NCBI GenBank assembly: GCA_030704615.1
Contig: JAKLZA010000356.1
Coordinates: forward strand, 1 to 64,000
Direction: 5' to 3'
DNA: 64,000 nt
DNA from: Takakia lepidozioides
Taxonomy: Eukaryota > Streptophyta > Takakiopsida > Takakiales > Takakiaceae
Within the stretch, counting starts at the first letter, position 1. Each line of letters begins with the position of its first letter. Under the pieces are notes generated by a model. That model had not been told where the DNA came from. It made no database searches and worked only from the letters and a program-made list of their open reading frames with translations. Below are positions 48,749 through 59,878 of the stretch, piece after piece. The position numbers and the translations under genes are program-made.

Positions 48749-51464
48749 AGTGACGACGAGCCCGGCACGCTGGTGGTATCATCGACAGCTCCAACTCATC
48801 GCATGTTTGAATCGCCCAACTTGGGGCGAGAGGGCAAACTTAAATCTTTTGTTGGTGGACGGGAGGACTTGCAACGAGATTACGATAGAGTAGGCATTGG
48901 GGAGGTTGGTGCAGGCGGCATGGCAGGTGAAGGGCGTGAGGACATGAGGACAGCAGATCCGGCAATGGAGGTTGTTCATGCACATGCAGTAGGGCCCGCC
49001 CACGCAAAGAAAAAGAAGAAAGCTAAGCACATGCAATCCCCGGCGAGAGAGCAGTCACGGGCTGCGGAGGGGGGAGTGAGCAGTGCGCGCGAGGGTGTCA
49101 GTTCGCCTCAATCAAAGGTGGTCGTCCTGGAGGGCTCCCCTGTTGCTAGCCCTAGTAAGAAACAGAAAGCCCGTGAGAGGGCAAAAGAGAGGGCAAAAGA
49201 ACAGACGAGACAGAATGCTAGCAAGGAGGAAAGACAAAAGGCAGCTGAAGAGGCCCGGGGTGCCCAAATGACAGATGCCAATGTAAGCGAGGGACACACA
49301 GAGACGGTGGATCCCTACAAGACACCACAGAGAGGCAGTAGCACACCGGTTAGACCATCGCGGGCAAGTGCAGCCCCCGCAATTACCCATACGGTGGAGA
49401 GTGGAGGAGAGGAAAGAACACCTGAAAGAGCACCGATTGTGCAAGTTCGAGGTGAAGCCAGGGAGAGGGCAGTAGAGACGACGAGAGTGCTGGAGGTGGT
49501 TTCGCAGGTGGCTGACCCTGTTGAGGAGGACGACATGGATGTTTCTGACCAGGATGACATTCTCCCGGACATCCCCAGGCCCCAAACCCGGAGCATACAG
49601 GCTGGATTTGGCGGTCTTGGTGGGCTGCCGGAAAACCCCTCTGCAGCAGACGTCATGTCTGAGGCGGATATGAAGTTGGCCGCTGCCAAGATGTTGGAGG
49701 CAACCCACAGCAACATTGGCAGGGTGCTGGGGGCATGGTGTACCCGGCCAAGCTTCGAATTCCCCTTTGCCGCTTGGTGTCATTGCAGGTGGTGAGACCT
49801 GCCCTCCCAGGCGATATCGACAAGCTGAAATTCTCTTTCCGGGATGGATATCGAATGGGGTCTGCCGCCTTTTACGTTTCCATTGAGAACGACCACGGAG
49901 CTTCCCGTGCCCACACTTCCGATGAGGTGGACAAATGGGTCCCCATTGGCAAACGCGAAATGAGGAGTTCGAGAGATCGATTGCTAGTGATCCTCTTTTC
50001 CAGCACATGTCCGGTAAGATGTTCTACGTGTGGGACGGCAATCATCGCCTCCTGGCATGGATGGAGCACATTGCCCAAGCCCACCCCAACGATCTCGATT
50101 GGCATTTCGCCGTCGATTGTGTTGTGCTGAAGGTTGCGGGGCCCAAAGATCGCAGTCTTCTCAAAGCTGCAATGGCCGACATCAACTCGTAAGCTACAAC
50201 CCCTCTCGCTTTTGGACTTTGAATTTGGAAGTCATTTCATTGCGAATCCTCATATATGATGAAAATTCCCATTTCAGTATTGTTTGATGGAAATGTGGCA
50301 CTGCAGGGTGACTGAGAATGCCTTCATTGCCACCAACTTGTCCCATATGCTCTTCCGAGTGAAGGATGTCGGGAGGCAGGGGGTGGAAGAGTTTGCCAAT
50401 TCCCTCAGTGCCGACCTCCTGCGCAAGTCGGAGGCAAAGGCAGACAGAACCTGGTATAGGCTGAGCGTCGACGCCATGGTGGACTACATATTTCGGGTAA
50501 AGCTCCTGCAGTTTTGTTGAGCTAATTTGTCTCTCCTCCCCCAATAGAAGAAATTGTGTTGAGCAGGATCTCTAATCTTATGTGCTGCTTTTCGACAGAC
50601 GAAAATACAGCAGGATTTGGCACATGCGCGGAGGTTCTACATGGAGTCAGAGGAGAAGAATCCAACCCTCCCGGAACTCGAATCGTATGTCAAAGCTGCG
50701 GAGGTGAGGGCCCGCATAAAGTACAAGTCGCGGATGGTAAAGTACGTGGCCATAGCTGATCCCGCCCTTGGTGCCGACTTTCTGGTGGAGGTGGGAAAGC
50801 ACTACTCTCGCGCTCTGAAGCCCACGATGACATTGGAGAAGCTCCATCGTCTAGCCACATCCTGTGTGGATGCAACAGAAAAGGTGATACATTCTTAACC
50901 AAATTGTGGTGGCAACAACTCCTTTTTGTGGTGTTTGGCGCTTACGAATATGCTGGGTGGTTGGACAGACCCGGTGGCTCCAAATCTGGAATGGTTCCCA
51001 AAGTACCAGGGACATGTGGAGCTTCCCCAAACCGGACAAACTCTCTGACCCCACATTCGACATGTGGATGAACCGCATGACATGGTGGTTTCAGGTACTT
51101 CCCCACGCTTCGTTTGGGGCTTGTACTCTAGTAGGGGGTTGATTCATTGTATTTTTTGAGGAAAGCGATCTGATGGACAATCTCCACAGGTGACGACGAA
51201 TGCGCAAGAGCAGCTGGACACACAAGCACATCAGTTCAAGATGGAGATATCTCCTGCAGCAGAGAGCCTGCGTGACTATGTGACGAGGTACTTTCTGCTC
51301 TACAAAACCAACCTATTCTTTCGGGAGATAGCAGATGCTCGCCGGAGCCACGAGTTCACCGACCAGCCGAACGCGGACAAAGCAGCAATGCGCCTTCTGT
51401 ACAGGTACATACGCGCTGCCTTTCTTTCAAGTCCTGGCATTTCAGGATGTTAGAGGCCTAAGTG

Positions 51465-52190
51465 GTGTTAGGGAAAATGGCGCCGAATTTCCAGTCAGGG
51501 CTCCGAAAATGGCAAAGTCCCTAGACTGGCTGGCCCGGAACTGGAAATTCGGCGCCATTTTCCAGTTCCAGGCCCTATTGCCGTTCAGGGACTTAGCCAT
51601 TTTCGGGCTAAGTCCCTAGTGTGGCTGGCCCGGAACTGGAAATTCGGCGCCGTTTTCCAGTTCTAGGCCCTATTGCCGTCCAGGGACTTAGCCATTTTCG
51701 GGCTAAGTCCCTAGACTGGCTGGCCATGAAGTGGAAATTCGGCGCCATATTCCAGTTCCAGGCCCTATTGCCGTCCAGGGACTTAGCCATTTTCGGTCTA
51801 AGTCCCTAGGGTGGCTGGCCCGGAACTGGAAATTCGGCGCCGTATTCCAGTTCTAGGCCCTATTGCCGTCCAGGGACTTAGCCATTTTCCGGCTAAGTCC
51901 CTAGACTGGCTGGCCCTGAAGTGGAAATTCGGCGCCATATTCCAGTTCCAGGCCCTATTGCCGTCCAGGGACTTAGCCATTTTAGGTCTAAGTCCCTAGG
52001 GTGGCTGGCCCGGAACTGGAAATTCGGCGCCGTATTCCAGTTCTAGGCCCTATTGCCGTCCAGGGACTTAGCCATTTTCGGGCCAAGTCCCTAGACTGGC
52101 TGGCCCTGAAGTGGAAATTCGGCGCCATATTCCAGTTGTAGGCCCTATTGCCGTTCAGGGAGTTAGCCATTTTCGGACCTCATTGGGTTT
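51465..52190. repeat. GGCGCC palindrome array inside intron 7
   Basis: Monomers of about 95 bases arranged as a 190-bp dimer, with about seven monomers. Each has GGAAATTCGGCGCC(A/G)TATTCCAG, TAGGCCCTATTGCCGTCCAGG and GACTTAGCCATTTTCGG followed by the inverted CTAAGTCCCTAG. The array fills intron 7 (51405-52203) without touching the splice sites. Confidence 0.85.
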
Positions 52191-54554
52191 TTCATGAATG
52201 CAGGTACTGTAAGTTCTCGCTTTTGGAGAAAGGTCATCTGTCTTTCGAGCCACCATTCTTCCTGGCATGGAGGAACCCTGGGGCTGACTCCATGTACACT
52301 GACGATATTGTGAAGGAGTGGCATCTGGAACATTTGCGTGATTGCCCTTGGTATGTGGACCTTCCGCCCGGCTCGCTCGACCCATCCGAGTTTCAATTGA
52401 AGCTGGATGCTGAATTCCGACGAAACCGGGCTCCGCTGCCTCCGTTGGGTGCAAAAGAGGCAAAAGCGCTTGCGAACTCCAGGAAAGCGGCAGAGCTTGC
52501 TCAGGCAGGAATTCAAGAGAAATTGCATGAGAAGAGTAAAGGTCAAAGGAAAAGGACAAGGAAACAGGTGACTGCAGTAACACCCAAAAAGAAGAAAACC
52601 ATCGGGGCATCGGAGGAGGCGCAGGAGGGGACCCAAGAGAGTGACTCCGACGCCGATTTTGTTCAAGGTCCTGCGACTGCTGTTGCTCCTACCCAGTCAC
52701 CGGTCGTCCGGGTTCCCAAGTCAGTTCGGAGTGGGACTGGCTCTGCCAAGAAGTTGGCATTTGAGGGCGAGCCTACACGGCGGTATTCGGCGGTGACGTT
52801 TACGCACAGGCCAAAGCTAGAACCTCCAACCATCATCCAATGCGTCAATGAGAGCTTCCTTGACGCTCTCGCTGCCAGGGCGAAGAAGGTGGCACACAAC
52901 AAGTCTCTGGCGGAGCAGAAGGGAAAAGCCAAGAAGAGGGCTGCCGGTACAGAGCCTAAAGACACCCCTGGTTTTGAAGCCATGATGGAATTCTTCACGG
53001 CTGTGAGCACGAATTGCAAGAGCACTCGGGGGGGGGTTGAGGTGGAGAGAGCTTGCGACATGATTCTCCTCGACATTCCAGATGGGGAGCTGCTGGAGGG
53101 CCTGGATGGTGTGCCCACCTGGAACAGGTTTACTGAGGACTACTGGAAAGCCGGGTTTGGGCTGGCGGGGATGCTTCTGGATGACGGTGGATGTGTGGTT
53201 GTCCTTGCCACGAGAGGGAAGACCACAGAGAATGCGGTGGCAAGGTGGACACCGAAAAGTGTCACCCCGGTCCTCCTCAGAAAATGGTTCTGCATCAGTA
53301 CGCAGGGGTTGCGAACAGAGGGCCAAAGTGTAAGTTATCAATCTATTGCATTCACTTCATATTGTGGTGTATGTTAAGTAGACCCTGGAATTGATCCCTT
53401 CTTTGTTGGATGTGCAGACATTGGTGTTTGAGGCATATTGCTTTGTGAAGAGAGGGTCTACGTTCAAATTCCGCAACGACGGTCGTCTTGTTGATGCCGC
53501 TGTGGACCCTGTAACCTACGATGTCCTCTACAACTATGTGCCCCACTCTAGTATGCCGAAGGACACAAAGACAGGCAAACCGTGGCGGTACAGCCGGACC
53601 CGAAGCCCTGCTTTCATCCAAACCCTCATGGAGACGTGCTCGGATGTCCAAGGGCGGATTCTGGACCTCACATGCGGCACGGGTAAGCCTTCACGTGCTC
53701 AGTTTGTCCCCTGGCCCCATTGCAATTGCATGCCGCAAGCTATTAACCGCCCGCTTTGTTCCTCAGGTGCTTCAATGTGGGCAGGGACGTTGTCCGACAG
53801 GCATGTGTTCGCCTTCGAGCCAGATACTGCCCTCCACAACTCGGAACTTGCAGCGGCTGAACGTCTGCCGAAAGAGGAAGAGGCATCCTCGGAGGATGAG
53901 GAAAAATCCGAGAAGGAGCAGGGGGAGGAAGTTGGGATCGAGGCCGAGGAGCCCCCGGTTTACGAGTGAGTGGTGGCATTGTAAGTTGCCTCCAGATTTT
54001 GTGAGGCACCTCCCTCCGCTCTCTTATTTCATTGAAAACCCTTTCTGGTTGTGCTGGTATTGACATTCTTCAAGTGGATTTGTTCTTACTGTAGGATGCC
54101 AAGTACTGCCGGAGGGACGTCTACACCGGAGTTCATGGGCAGGAGGAACGTGCCTTTTTTTGCCAGGGGAGATTTCATGCCTAGTCCAGAAAGGGAGTAC
54201 ATCCTGCCTACTTATGCTGCCCGGCTTGCTTCGGTGTCCATTAGGAGGTGTTCCGAACGTAGTCGTGTACAGCAGATTTTAGACGAGGCAAGCCTCAAGA
54301 AAATGAAGATGAGGGAGGAGGCAGCAGCTATTAGAGCCCGTCGGGCTCGTAGATTTGTGTTGGATTCTGCTGAGGAAAGTGGGGGAGAAGACGCAGAAGA
54401 TTCCCAGGAGGTGAGGTGGACAGTCCCCCAAGGAGAGGACGGGATTTTTGAGAGGCATAGTGGAACTGATGCATCACAGAGCTCGGAGGATGAGGGGGAT
54501 GAGGGGGATGAGGAAGAAGGTGGGGCAAGTTCCTCGGAGGGTGTAGGAGAGTAG

Positions 54555-54805
54555 TGCCCATTCCGGCTATGACAGTTAGAACACACTTGTATAGACGTGG
54601 CTTGCCACAAAATTTGCAATAAAATGTTGCATTTTAAGTCCACTGGTGCCACATTCCAACTTCACATGACCCTATTTCCGTGCCTCCTAACCCTATTTCC
54701 GTGGACTCACAATGGTCTGCTCATGCTTTTTTTTTTTCCGCTCATGCTCATGCCGCTCATGCTCATGCCGCTCATGCTCATGCCGCTCATGAAATAGCAG
54801 CCCCC
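54555..54805. other. Right end of the insertion, with a 15-bp tandem repeat
   Basis: 3' flank of the methyltransferase gene. Two CCCTATTTCCGTG direct repeats occur at about 54669-54703. Then comes a T run and three copies of CCGCTCATGCTCATG (54739-54785), ending in AAATAGCAGCCCCC at the PLE junction. The left end has one TTCCGCTCATGCC at about 41299-41311 in the same orientation. Confidence 0.65.
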
Positions 54806-55578
54806 GATCGAAGGGGTGCTCGGCTCCGAGGGGAATCCCAACCCTTGGATACTTCCGAGGCCTTTTTTCTTTCCAAAGCACGGGCGTATAGAGCCTTCCG
54901 TTTGACGCCATCTTAGCCACCGCTTACAATGGGGAAGGCGGCTGGGGGTATATGGTAATCGTGTCGGGCAAGCTAATTTAGCCCCGACTACACGGTTCCC
55001 CCTGTCGTACGCCCGATGGTCGGAGAGAAGGGATTTGGTTGATCCTCCCTCGAGTTCATCTCGAGCGATCAGAGGACTATGGGCATGCGCAAGCCTCTGC
55101 CGACCTAACCTTCTCGTCGATGACCTTATGCGGTAATCCCTCCCATTCTTCCTTAGAGGTACGAACCTCTTTTTGAAGGTGGGGCATATAAGTTTTCCAA
55201 CTAGGGGTTGAGACTTGACCCTATGTTTGTGAGTGCCTTGAGCGCATGCTTGCCCATAGTGAGCAAGATTTTTGTCGCTAAACAAGGAGAAGCAAACATA
55301 AAAAAGCTTACGGTTGGAGCGAAAAGTGCCTCATTCTTCAATTAGAGAACCTTATCTCGTGAGGGCGGGAGTCCTTGCATAAGACATAATAGTCTTATAG
55401 CATCCCTTTAGGCACGATAGGCGCACTTTGTATGCATTTGTCTTGGTTTCCATTGCATTTGTATTTGGGTCCTAACCGGCCCCCCTTAAAATTTACTGTG
55501 TCTTTTTCCAGTATTTTTTTTTTACTTTTTGTTACCTTTGCAAGCCTTTGTTGACCACCCTAAACCCTAAACCCTAAA
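54806..55578 (+). mobile_element. Penelope-like element copy 5, right part, with telomeric tract
   Basis: The rest of the PLE tail after the insertion, ending in three CCCTAAA units (55558-55578). The leader of copy 6 starts directly after, in the middle of the pseudo-LTR (GTGAGGGAGTCCTTGC). Confidence 0.88.
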
Positions 55579-55796
55579 CTTGTGAGGGAGTCCTTGCATA
55601 AGACATAATAGTCTTATTGCATCCCTTTAGGCACGATAGGCGCACTTTGTATGCATTTGTCTTGGTTTCCATTGCATTTGTATTTGGGTCCGAACCGGCC
55701 CCCCTTAATTTTTACTGTGTCTTTTTCCAGTATTTTTCTACTTTTTGTTACCTTTGCAAGCCTTTGCTAACCACCCTAAACCCTAAACTTTTTTCC

Positions 55797-56852
55797 ATGG
55801 CGGAACTAGCAGGTAACAAACGTCCATGTCCTAGCTTAGGCGTCGGCCCTTCTCATGCATCCGCGTCTTCTTCTTCTAGCATGGATATCTCCATTCCTCC
55901 CCCTTTGCTTGCATTTGTGCATACATCGGTCAAGGAATTCAAAAGTCTTAGGCATGAGCATGAAAAGACTTCCAAGTACCTTCAAAAATTGCGAGTGCAA
56001 TTCGAAGAAGGCACCATACCCAACTCCCTTAGAATGAGTCCTCCTAAACTTCAAATAGGAGATCCCGAGGCCCAATCCATCCTTGATGCGAGCCTGGCCG
56101 AATGCACAACCGCATATCGGATCAAGTGCTTTGAAGCACTCATCAAAGCCCAAGAATCTCGACTTGCTAGCTTGACCCACAAGCTCGAGCAATCGAAACC
56201 GGTCTTTGAGACTCGCCTCTCGGATTTGATTTCGCCTTTACGATCCTTAAATTTGATAGGTGACAAGTCTAAGTCTTCCATCGAGTCGTGGCATCTTCAT
56301 CTTAGCAATCTCTTTGTTACTCATGTAGATGCATTTCTCATTCACAAACAACTTTCCGACGTCAGCAAGGCCGCGGCTATCGCCGCTCGCAACGTTGCTC
56401 GGGAAGGTGCTATGGAAGAAGCGGAGACCCTCCCTGTGGAACCGTCCATTGCTACCCTCGTGAAACGCGAGGTGGTCAAGGAAGTACTCAAGGAGGTGAA
56501 GAAGGTGGTGAATTCCATCCAGGTGAAACCTAAGGCCCAGAAGCTTGGGACCAAACCGGCTAGTAAGCCTAAGGCGAATCCTGGCGGAAAGTCGGGAAAC
56601 GGCAAGCAGCAGAAAGGTATCCGGGTCTCCACCCGTTCTGCTGCGTCACCTACCTCTTTCAACAAGAGGTCAGGCCCGAACCGCACAACCGGTTCTGGTA
56701 CGGGAGGCCGAAAACCTTCAGCGAGGGTCAACGGAAAACTGGCCACGACGAAGGGTGCGACGACGACGACGACGACGAAGACGAAGCGGCCATACGTACC
56801 TCCTCACAGACGCGGGGGCGCACGAGGAGTCTCTTCTGGTACCCGCTCGTAG
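55797..56852 (+). CDS. PLE ORF1 protein, copy 6 (351 aa)
   Basis: Start chosen at the CCATGGCGGAA shared with copies 2 and 5, although the frame stays open upstream through the leader to 55617. Same Ser-rich, helical and basic regions as copy 2, with a few substitutions (for example Gln to Arg near residue 64). No recognised domain. Confidence 0.8.
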   Translation: MAELAGNKRPCPSLGVGPSHASASSSSSMDISIPPPLLAFVHTSVKEFKSLRHEHEKTSKYLQKLRVQFEEGTIPNSLRMSPPKLQIGDPEAQSILDASLAECTTAYRIKCFEALIKAQESRLASLTHKLEQSKPVFETRLSDLISPLRSLNLIGDKSKSSIESWHLHLSNLFVTHVDAFLIHKQLSDVSKAAAIAARNVAREGAMEEAETLPVEPSIATLVKREVVKEVLKEVKKVVNSIQVKPKAQKLGTKPASKPKANPGGKSGNGKQQKGIRVSTRSAASPTSFNKRSGPNRTTGSGTGGRKPSARVNGKLATTKGATTTTTTKTKRPYVPPHRRGGARGVSSGTRS

Positions 56853-56869
56853 ACCCGAAGGCTTACGCT

Positions 56870-58708
56870 TTGTTGCTCTTTGCTATGAAGACTCCCTCCC
56901 AAGTGGAATGCAGGGTCACCAACACTGCTATCCACAACTATAGCAAGAGGGTTCTCTCCTTTGCGGAGCGACAACTCCTGGGCCTTGGTCTCAATTACAT
57001 TCCTCGTCCTCTTCCCCCTTCCCGATCTTCAATCATCACCGAATTCAACAATTTTGCTCGAAGCTTGAGGTTGCGAACGTCCTTCTCCGGCAAAGACAAC
57101 GACGAGGTTCCTCTTTGGCGCGTTCCGAATCCATCATTCAATCCGCCAGTGGAATCTCAACCGCTCGAGGCCATCATTCGAGAAGGTAATGATCTTTTGT
57201 CGAGCCGTTTGGATCGAATCGCCCGCAATGCACGACCTTGTCTGCCGAGACACTTGAGACTTGCTCTCAAAAGATTGAGGTCAGATCCGGACCTTGTCAT
57301 CAAGCCGGCCGACAAAAATCTTGGTCTTGTGCTTATGGACAAGTCTTGGCACATGCAAGAGGCGATGCGGCAACTCTCAGACACCGAAGTTTATCGTCCC
57401 GTGGATTCCGTACCGTGGGAAGAACTTTGGTCGAGGTTGGAGGTGCTAGCTTGCCATCCAATCTACAGGTTTGCGATCTCCACCAAAGAATGGAATTACA
57501 TCCGCCAACGCCCTCGGTCGTCCACGGACTTTCGAGCTTGTGCTTTGTACTTCATTCCGAAGGTGCACAAACCCGTGCTTGTTGGAAGACCCATTTGTTC
57601 CTACAACGACTACATCTTCGAGCATGCTTCAATTTGGCTCCATCACCAACTCCTTCCGGTACTTCTCAAGGAACCCACTCATTTGGTTGATTCTCTCACG
57701 CTTCTTCGAGAGGTTTCCCAACTCGAGGTCCCCTCGCATGCTCTTCTTTTTACGTTTGACGTGGAATCTCTATATCCCAGCATCATCACCGAGCTCGGCT
57801 TGTATGAGCTCGAATGTGCTATTGGAGGTAATTTCACCAAACACAAAAAAGACCTGATCATGACCCTCGCTGGATTAGTCTTGAAACACCATTACCTTGA
57901 GTTCAATGGTAGTTTTTGGCACCAAATTCGCGGGACGGCCATGGGGAGCAACTTTGCAGTTGTTTACGCTTGTTTGTTCCTCTGTCGGTTGGAGATGTAC
58001 ATGGAGTACGTGTGCCCATCGGAGCAAGAGCTGCTTTATCTTAAGCGCTATATCGACGACGGCTTTGGCATCTGGGTAGGCTCCGAAAAGAGCCTCCGGT
58101 CCTGGTTACGGAACTACGATTCCATGTTCGATGGCATCAAAATCACGACCGCCATAAGCTCGACGTCCGCCGACATCTTGGATATCACCTTCCTCAAAGG
58201 AGACGACTTCATCCAAACTCGACGGCTCTCTACTAGATGTCATCAAAAGGCCCAGAACAAGTATCAATACTTGCCTTGGTCCTCGTGGCATCCACATCAC
58301 CAAAAGAAAGCTTTCGTCATCGGCGAGCTCCAACGGTATGTAATACGAGAAAGCACCATCCAAGGGTTCAACCATTTGCGACTTTTGTTTTACAAACGTC
58401 TTCGAGCCCGAGGTTATCCGGCGGCGTTCATCCGGAGTTGCTTCACCAAGATCTCCTACGACCTCAGATCCGCTCTACTCGACCAACAGACGCAACGCGC
58501 AGTTGAGGGTAAACGGGCCCCCCTTGTTCTTAAGCTCGACTACTCTTCGTACACTCGAGCCTTGAACTTGGGGGCCACCCTAAACCCTAGACTCCACGAG
58601 TTGCTTCAGCAAGTCCCGGAGCTTCGGTTTCTTCCTCGAGCGATGATTTGTTGGAGGAATCCGCGAAAGCTGAGTTCATTCCTAGTTAAATCTAGAATGA
58701 TAGGATGA
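56870..58708 (+). CDS. PLE reverse transcriptase, copy 6 (intact)
   Basis: Same 612-codon frame as copy 2, with all RT motifs (KPADKNLGLVLMD, FDVESLYPSI, QIRGTAMGSNFA, RYIDDGFGIW) and no GIY-YIG. An AGG codon near the N-terminus is ATG here (56885), giving a possible AUG start at residue 6 that the other copies lack. The -1 overlap with ORF1 is kept. Confidence 0.9.
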   Translation: MLLFAMKTPSQVECRVTNTAIHNYSKRVLSFAERQLLGLGLNYIPRPLPPSRSSIITEFNNFARSLRLRTSFSGKDNDEVPLWRVPNPSFNPPVESQPLEAIIREGNDLLSSRLDRIARNARPCLPRHLRLALKRLRSDPDLVIKPADKNLGLVLMDKSWHMQEAMRQLSDTEVYRPVDSVPWEELWSRLEVLACHPIYRFAISTKEWNYIRQRPRSSTDFRACALYFIPKVHKPVLVGRPICSYNDYIFEHASIWLHHQLLPVLLKEPTHLVDSLTLLREVSQLEVPSHALLFTFDVESLYPSIITELGLYELECAIGGNFTKHKKDLIMTLAGLVLKHHYLEFNGSFWHQIRGTAMGSNFAVVYACLFLCRLEMYMEYVCPSEQELLYLKRYIDDGFGIWVGSEKSLRSWLRNYDSMFDGIKITTAISSTSADILDITFLKGDDFIQTRRLSTRCHQKAQNKYQYLPWSSWHPHHQKKAFVIGELQRYVIRESTIQGFNHLRLLFYKRLRARGYPAAFIRSCFTKISYDLRSALLDQQTQRAVEGKRAPLVLKLDYSSYTRALNLGATLNPRLHELLQQVPELRFLPRAMICWRNPRKLSSFLVKSRMIG

Positions 58709-58919
58709 TTTTGTAGTGCAAATGTCCCTAGCATTATTAATTTTGCCTCTTTGATAGCCTTAGTGTTGATGTTAAAGTCAAAGGGTTCCAACAATTAATT
58801 TGGACCATTGACTAATTAATGCAGTCTTGACTTGGAGGCTAAATTAGTGCTTTAGTGGCATTATTATTGCCTTGGGAATTATCCCATATCGTTTGCACAT
58901 AGTGAGGGTGCTTTTCTAG

Positions 58920-58926
58920 TATATAA
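58920..58926 (+). promoter_or_regulatory. TATA box, PLE copy 6 tail
   Basis: TATATAA, 42 bases upstream of the hammerhead. Confidence 0.5.
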
Positions 58927-58961
58927 GGATAGGCTTGGCTCTTAGGACTTCATCTCTTGGC

Positions 58962-59006
58962 GTTCCACTGATGAGCTTGAGCAATCAAGCGAAACTTGTT
59001 TGGAAT
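58962..59006 (+). ncRNA. Hammerhead ribozyme, PLE copy 6
   Basis: All core residues and the stem I/II pairs are intact, identical to copy 1. Predicted cleavage is between 59000 and 59001. Confidence 0.9.
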
Positions 59007-59820
59007 AAAACACCTTAACTCTTTTTGTGTCTCCACATTTAGAGAAGTCGAGAGTCTAGTCCTTGCCCGCCCGGGCATCTTGGATCGAAGGGGTGCTCGG
59101 CTCCGAGGGGAATCCCAACCCTTGGATACTTCCGAGGCCTTTTTTTTTTCCAAAGCACGGGCGTATAGAGCCTTCCGTTTGACGCCATCTTAGCCACCGC
59201 TTACAATGGGGAAGGCGGCTGGGGGTATATGGTAATCGTGTCGGGCAAGCTAATTTAGCCCCGACTACACGGTTCCCCCTGTCGTACGCCCGATGGTCGG
59301 AGAGAAGGGATTTGGTTGATCCTCCCTCGAGTTCATCTCGAGCGATCAGAGGACTATGGGCATGCGCAAGCCTCTGCCGACCTAACCTTCTCGTCGATGA
59401 CCTTATGCGGTAATCCCTCCCATTCTTCCTTAGAGGTACGAACCTCTTTTTGAAGGTGGGGCATATAAGTTTTCCAACTAGGGGTTGAGACTTGACCCTA
59501 TGTTTGTGAGTGCCTTGAGCGCATGCTTGCCCATAGTGAGCAAGATTTTTGTCGCTAAACAACATAAAAAAGCTTACGGTTGGAGCGAAAAGTGCCTCAT
59601 TCTTCAATTAGAGAACCTTATCTCGTGAGGGCGGGAGTCCTTGCATAAGACATAATAGTCTTATTGCATCCCTTTAGGCACGATAGGCGCACTTTGTATG
59701 CATTTGTCTTGGTTTCCATTGCATTTGTATTTGGGTCCGAACCGGCCCCCCTTAATTTTTACTGTGTCTTTTTCCAGTATTTTTCTACTTTTTGTTACAT
59801 TTGCAAGCCTTTGTTAACCA

Positions 59821-59878
59821 CCCTAAACGCTAAACCCTAAACCCTAAACCCCTAAATCCTAAACCCTTAACCCTAAAC
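59821..59878 (+). repeat. Telomeric CCCTAAA tract marking the junction to unique DNA
   Basis: About eight CCCTAAA-type units with variants (CGCTAAA, CCCCTAAA, TCCTAAA). To the left is the PLE 3' end; to the right the sequence is unique. This is the arrangement expected if a PLE was reverse transcribed onto a chromosome end whose internal side is to the right. Confidence 0.85.

Larger units (their letters stand above)
48225..54554 (+). pseudogene. ParB-like domain plus beta-class DNA methyltransferase-like protein (11 exons, one frameshift)
   Basis: Exons I could place: 48225-48401, 48749-49723, 49789-50188, 50307-50496, 50599-50883, 50969-51094, 51190-51404, 52204-53329, 53418-53682, 53767-53965, 54095-54554. 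Introns are GT-AG except the first (GC-AG). Summed length plus one is 4419 bases, about 1472 aa, so the only lesion is one G missing from the run at 49937-49939. Exon 2 is a charged, disordered region. Exon 3 has a ParB/sulfiredoxin-like motif, VWDGNHRLLAW (DGNHR 50034-50048). Exons 8-10 hold an N4/N6 MTase-like domain in beta order: motif IV position ILLDIPDG (53072-53083, where (D/N/S)PP(Y/F/W) is expected), then motif I ILDLTCGTG (about 53658-53682) and FAFEPD. The tail is acidic. ParB plus methylase fusions are known in bacteria and phages; a eukaryotic spliced version in a transposon is unusual. Catalysis is uncertain. Confidence 0.72.
41251..54805. mobile_element. 13.5-kb insertion with MULE-like transposase and ParB-methyltransferase genes
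   Basis: The insertion splits PLE copy 5 exactly (flanks ...AACTTG and GATCGAAG... are contiguous in the other copies). No target-site duplication is visible, and no long terminal inverted repeat was found by eye. Both ends instead carry a directly repeated CCGCTCATGC motif within the last 90 bases. Inside are two divergent intron-containing genes around a centre of palindromic repeats. The AATTCGGCGCC repeat family occurs at the left edge, in the centre and in an intron of the right gene, and nowhere else in the window, so the whole block probably moved as a unit. Its class is uncertain; a MULE or a new large DNA transposon is the best guess. Confidence 0.7.

Noticed and set aside
41251-54805. 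Helitron or KDZ-type element as the class of the insertion
   Set aside because: The insertion is between G and G rather than A and T, no CTRR hairpin end is seen, and the transposase has a SWIM finger and MULE-like motifs, not Rep/helicase or KDZ motifs.
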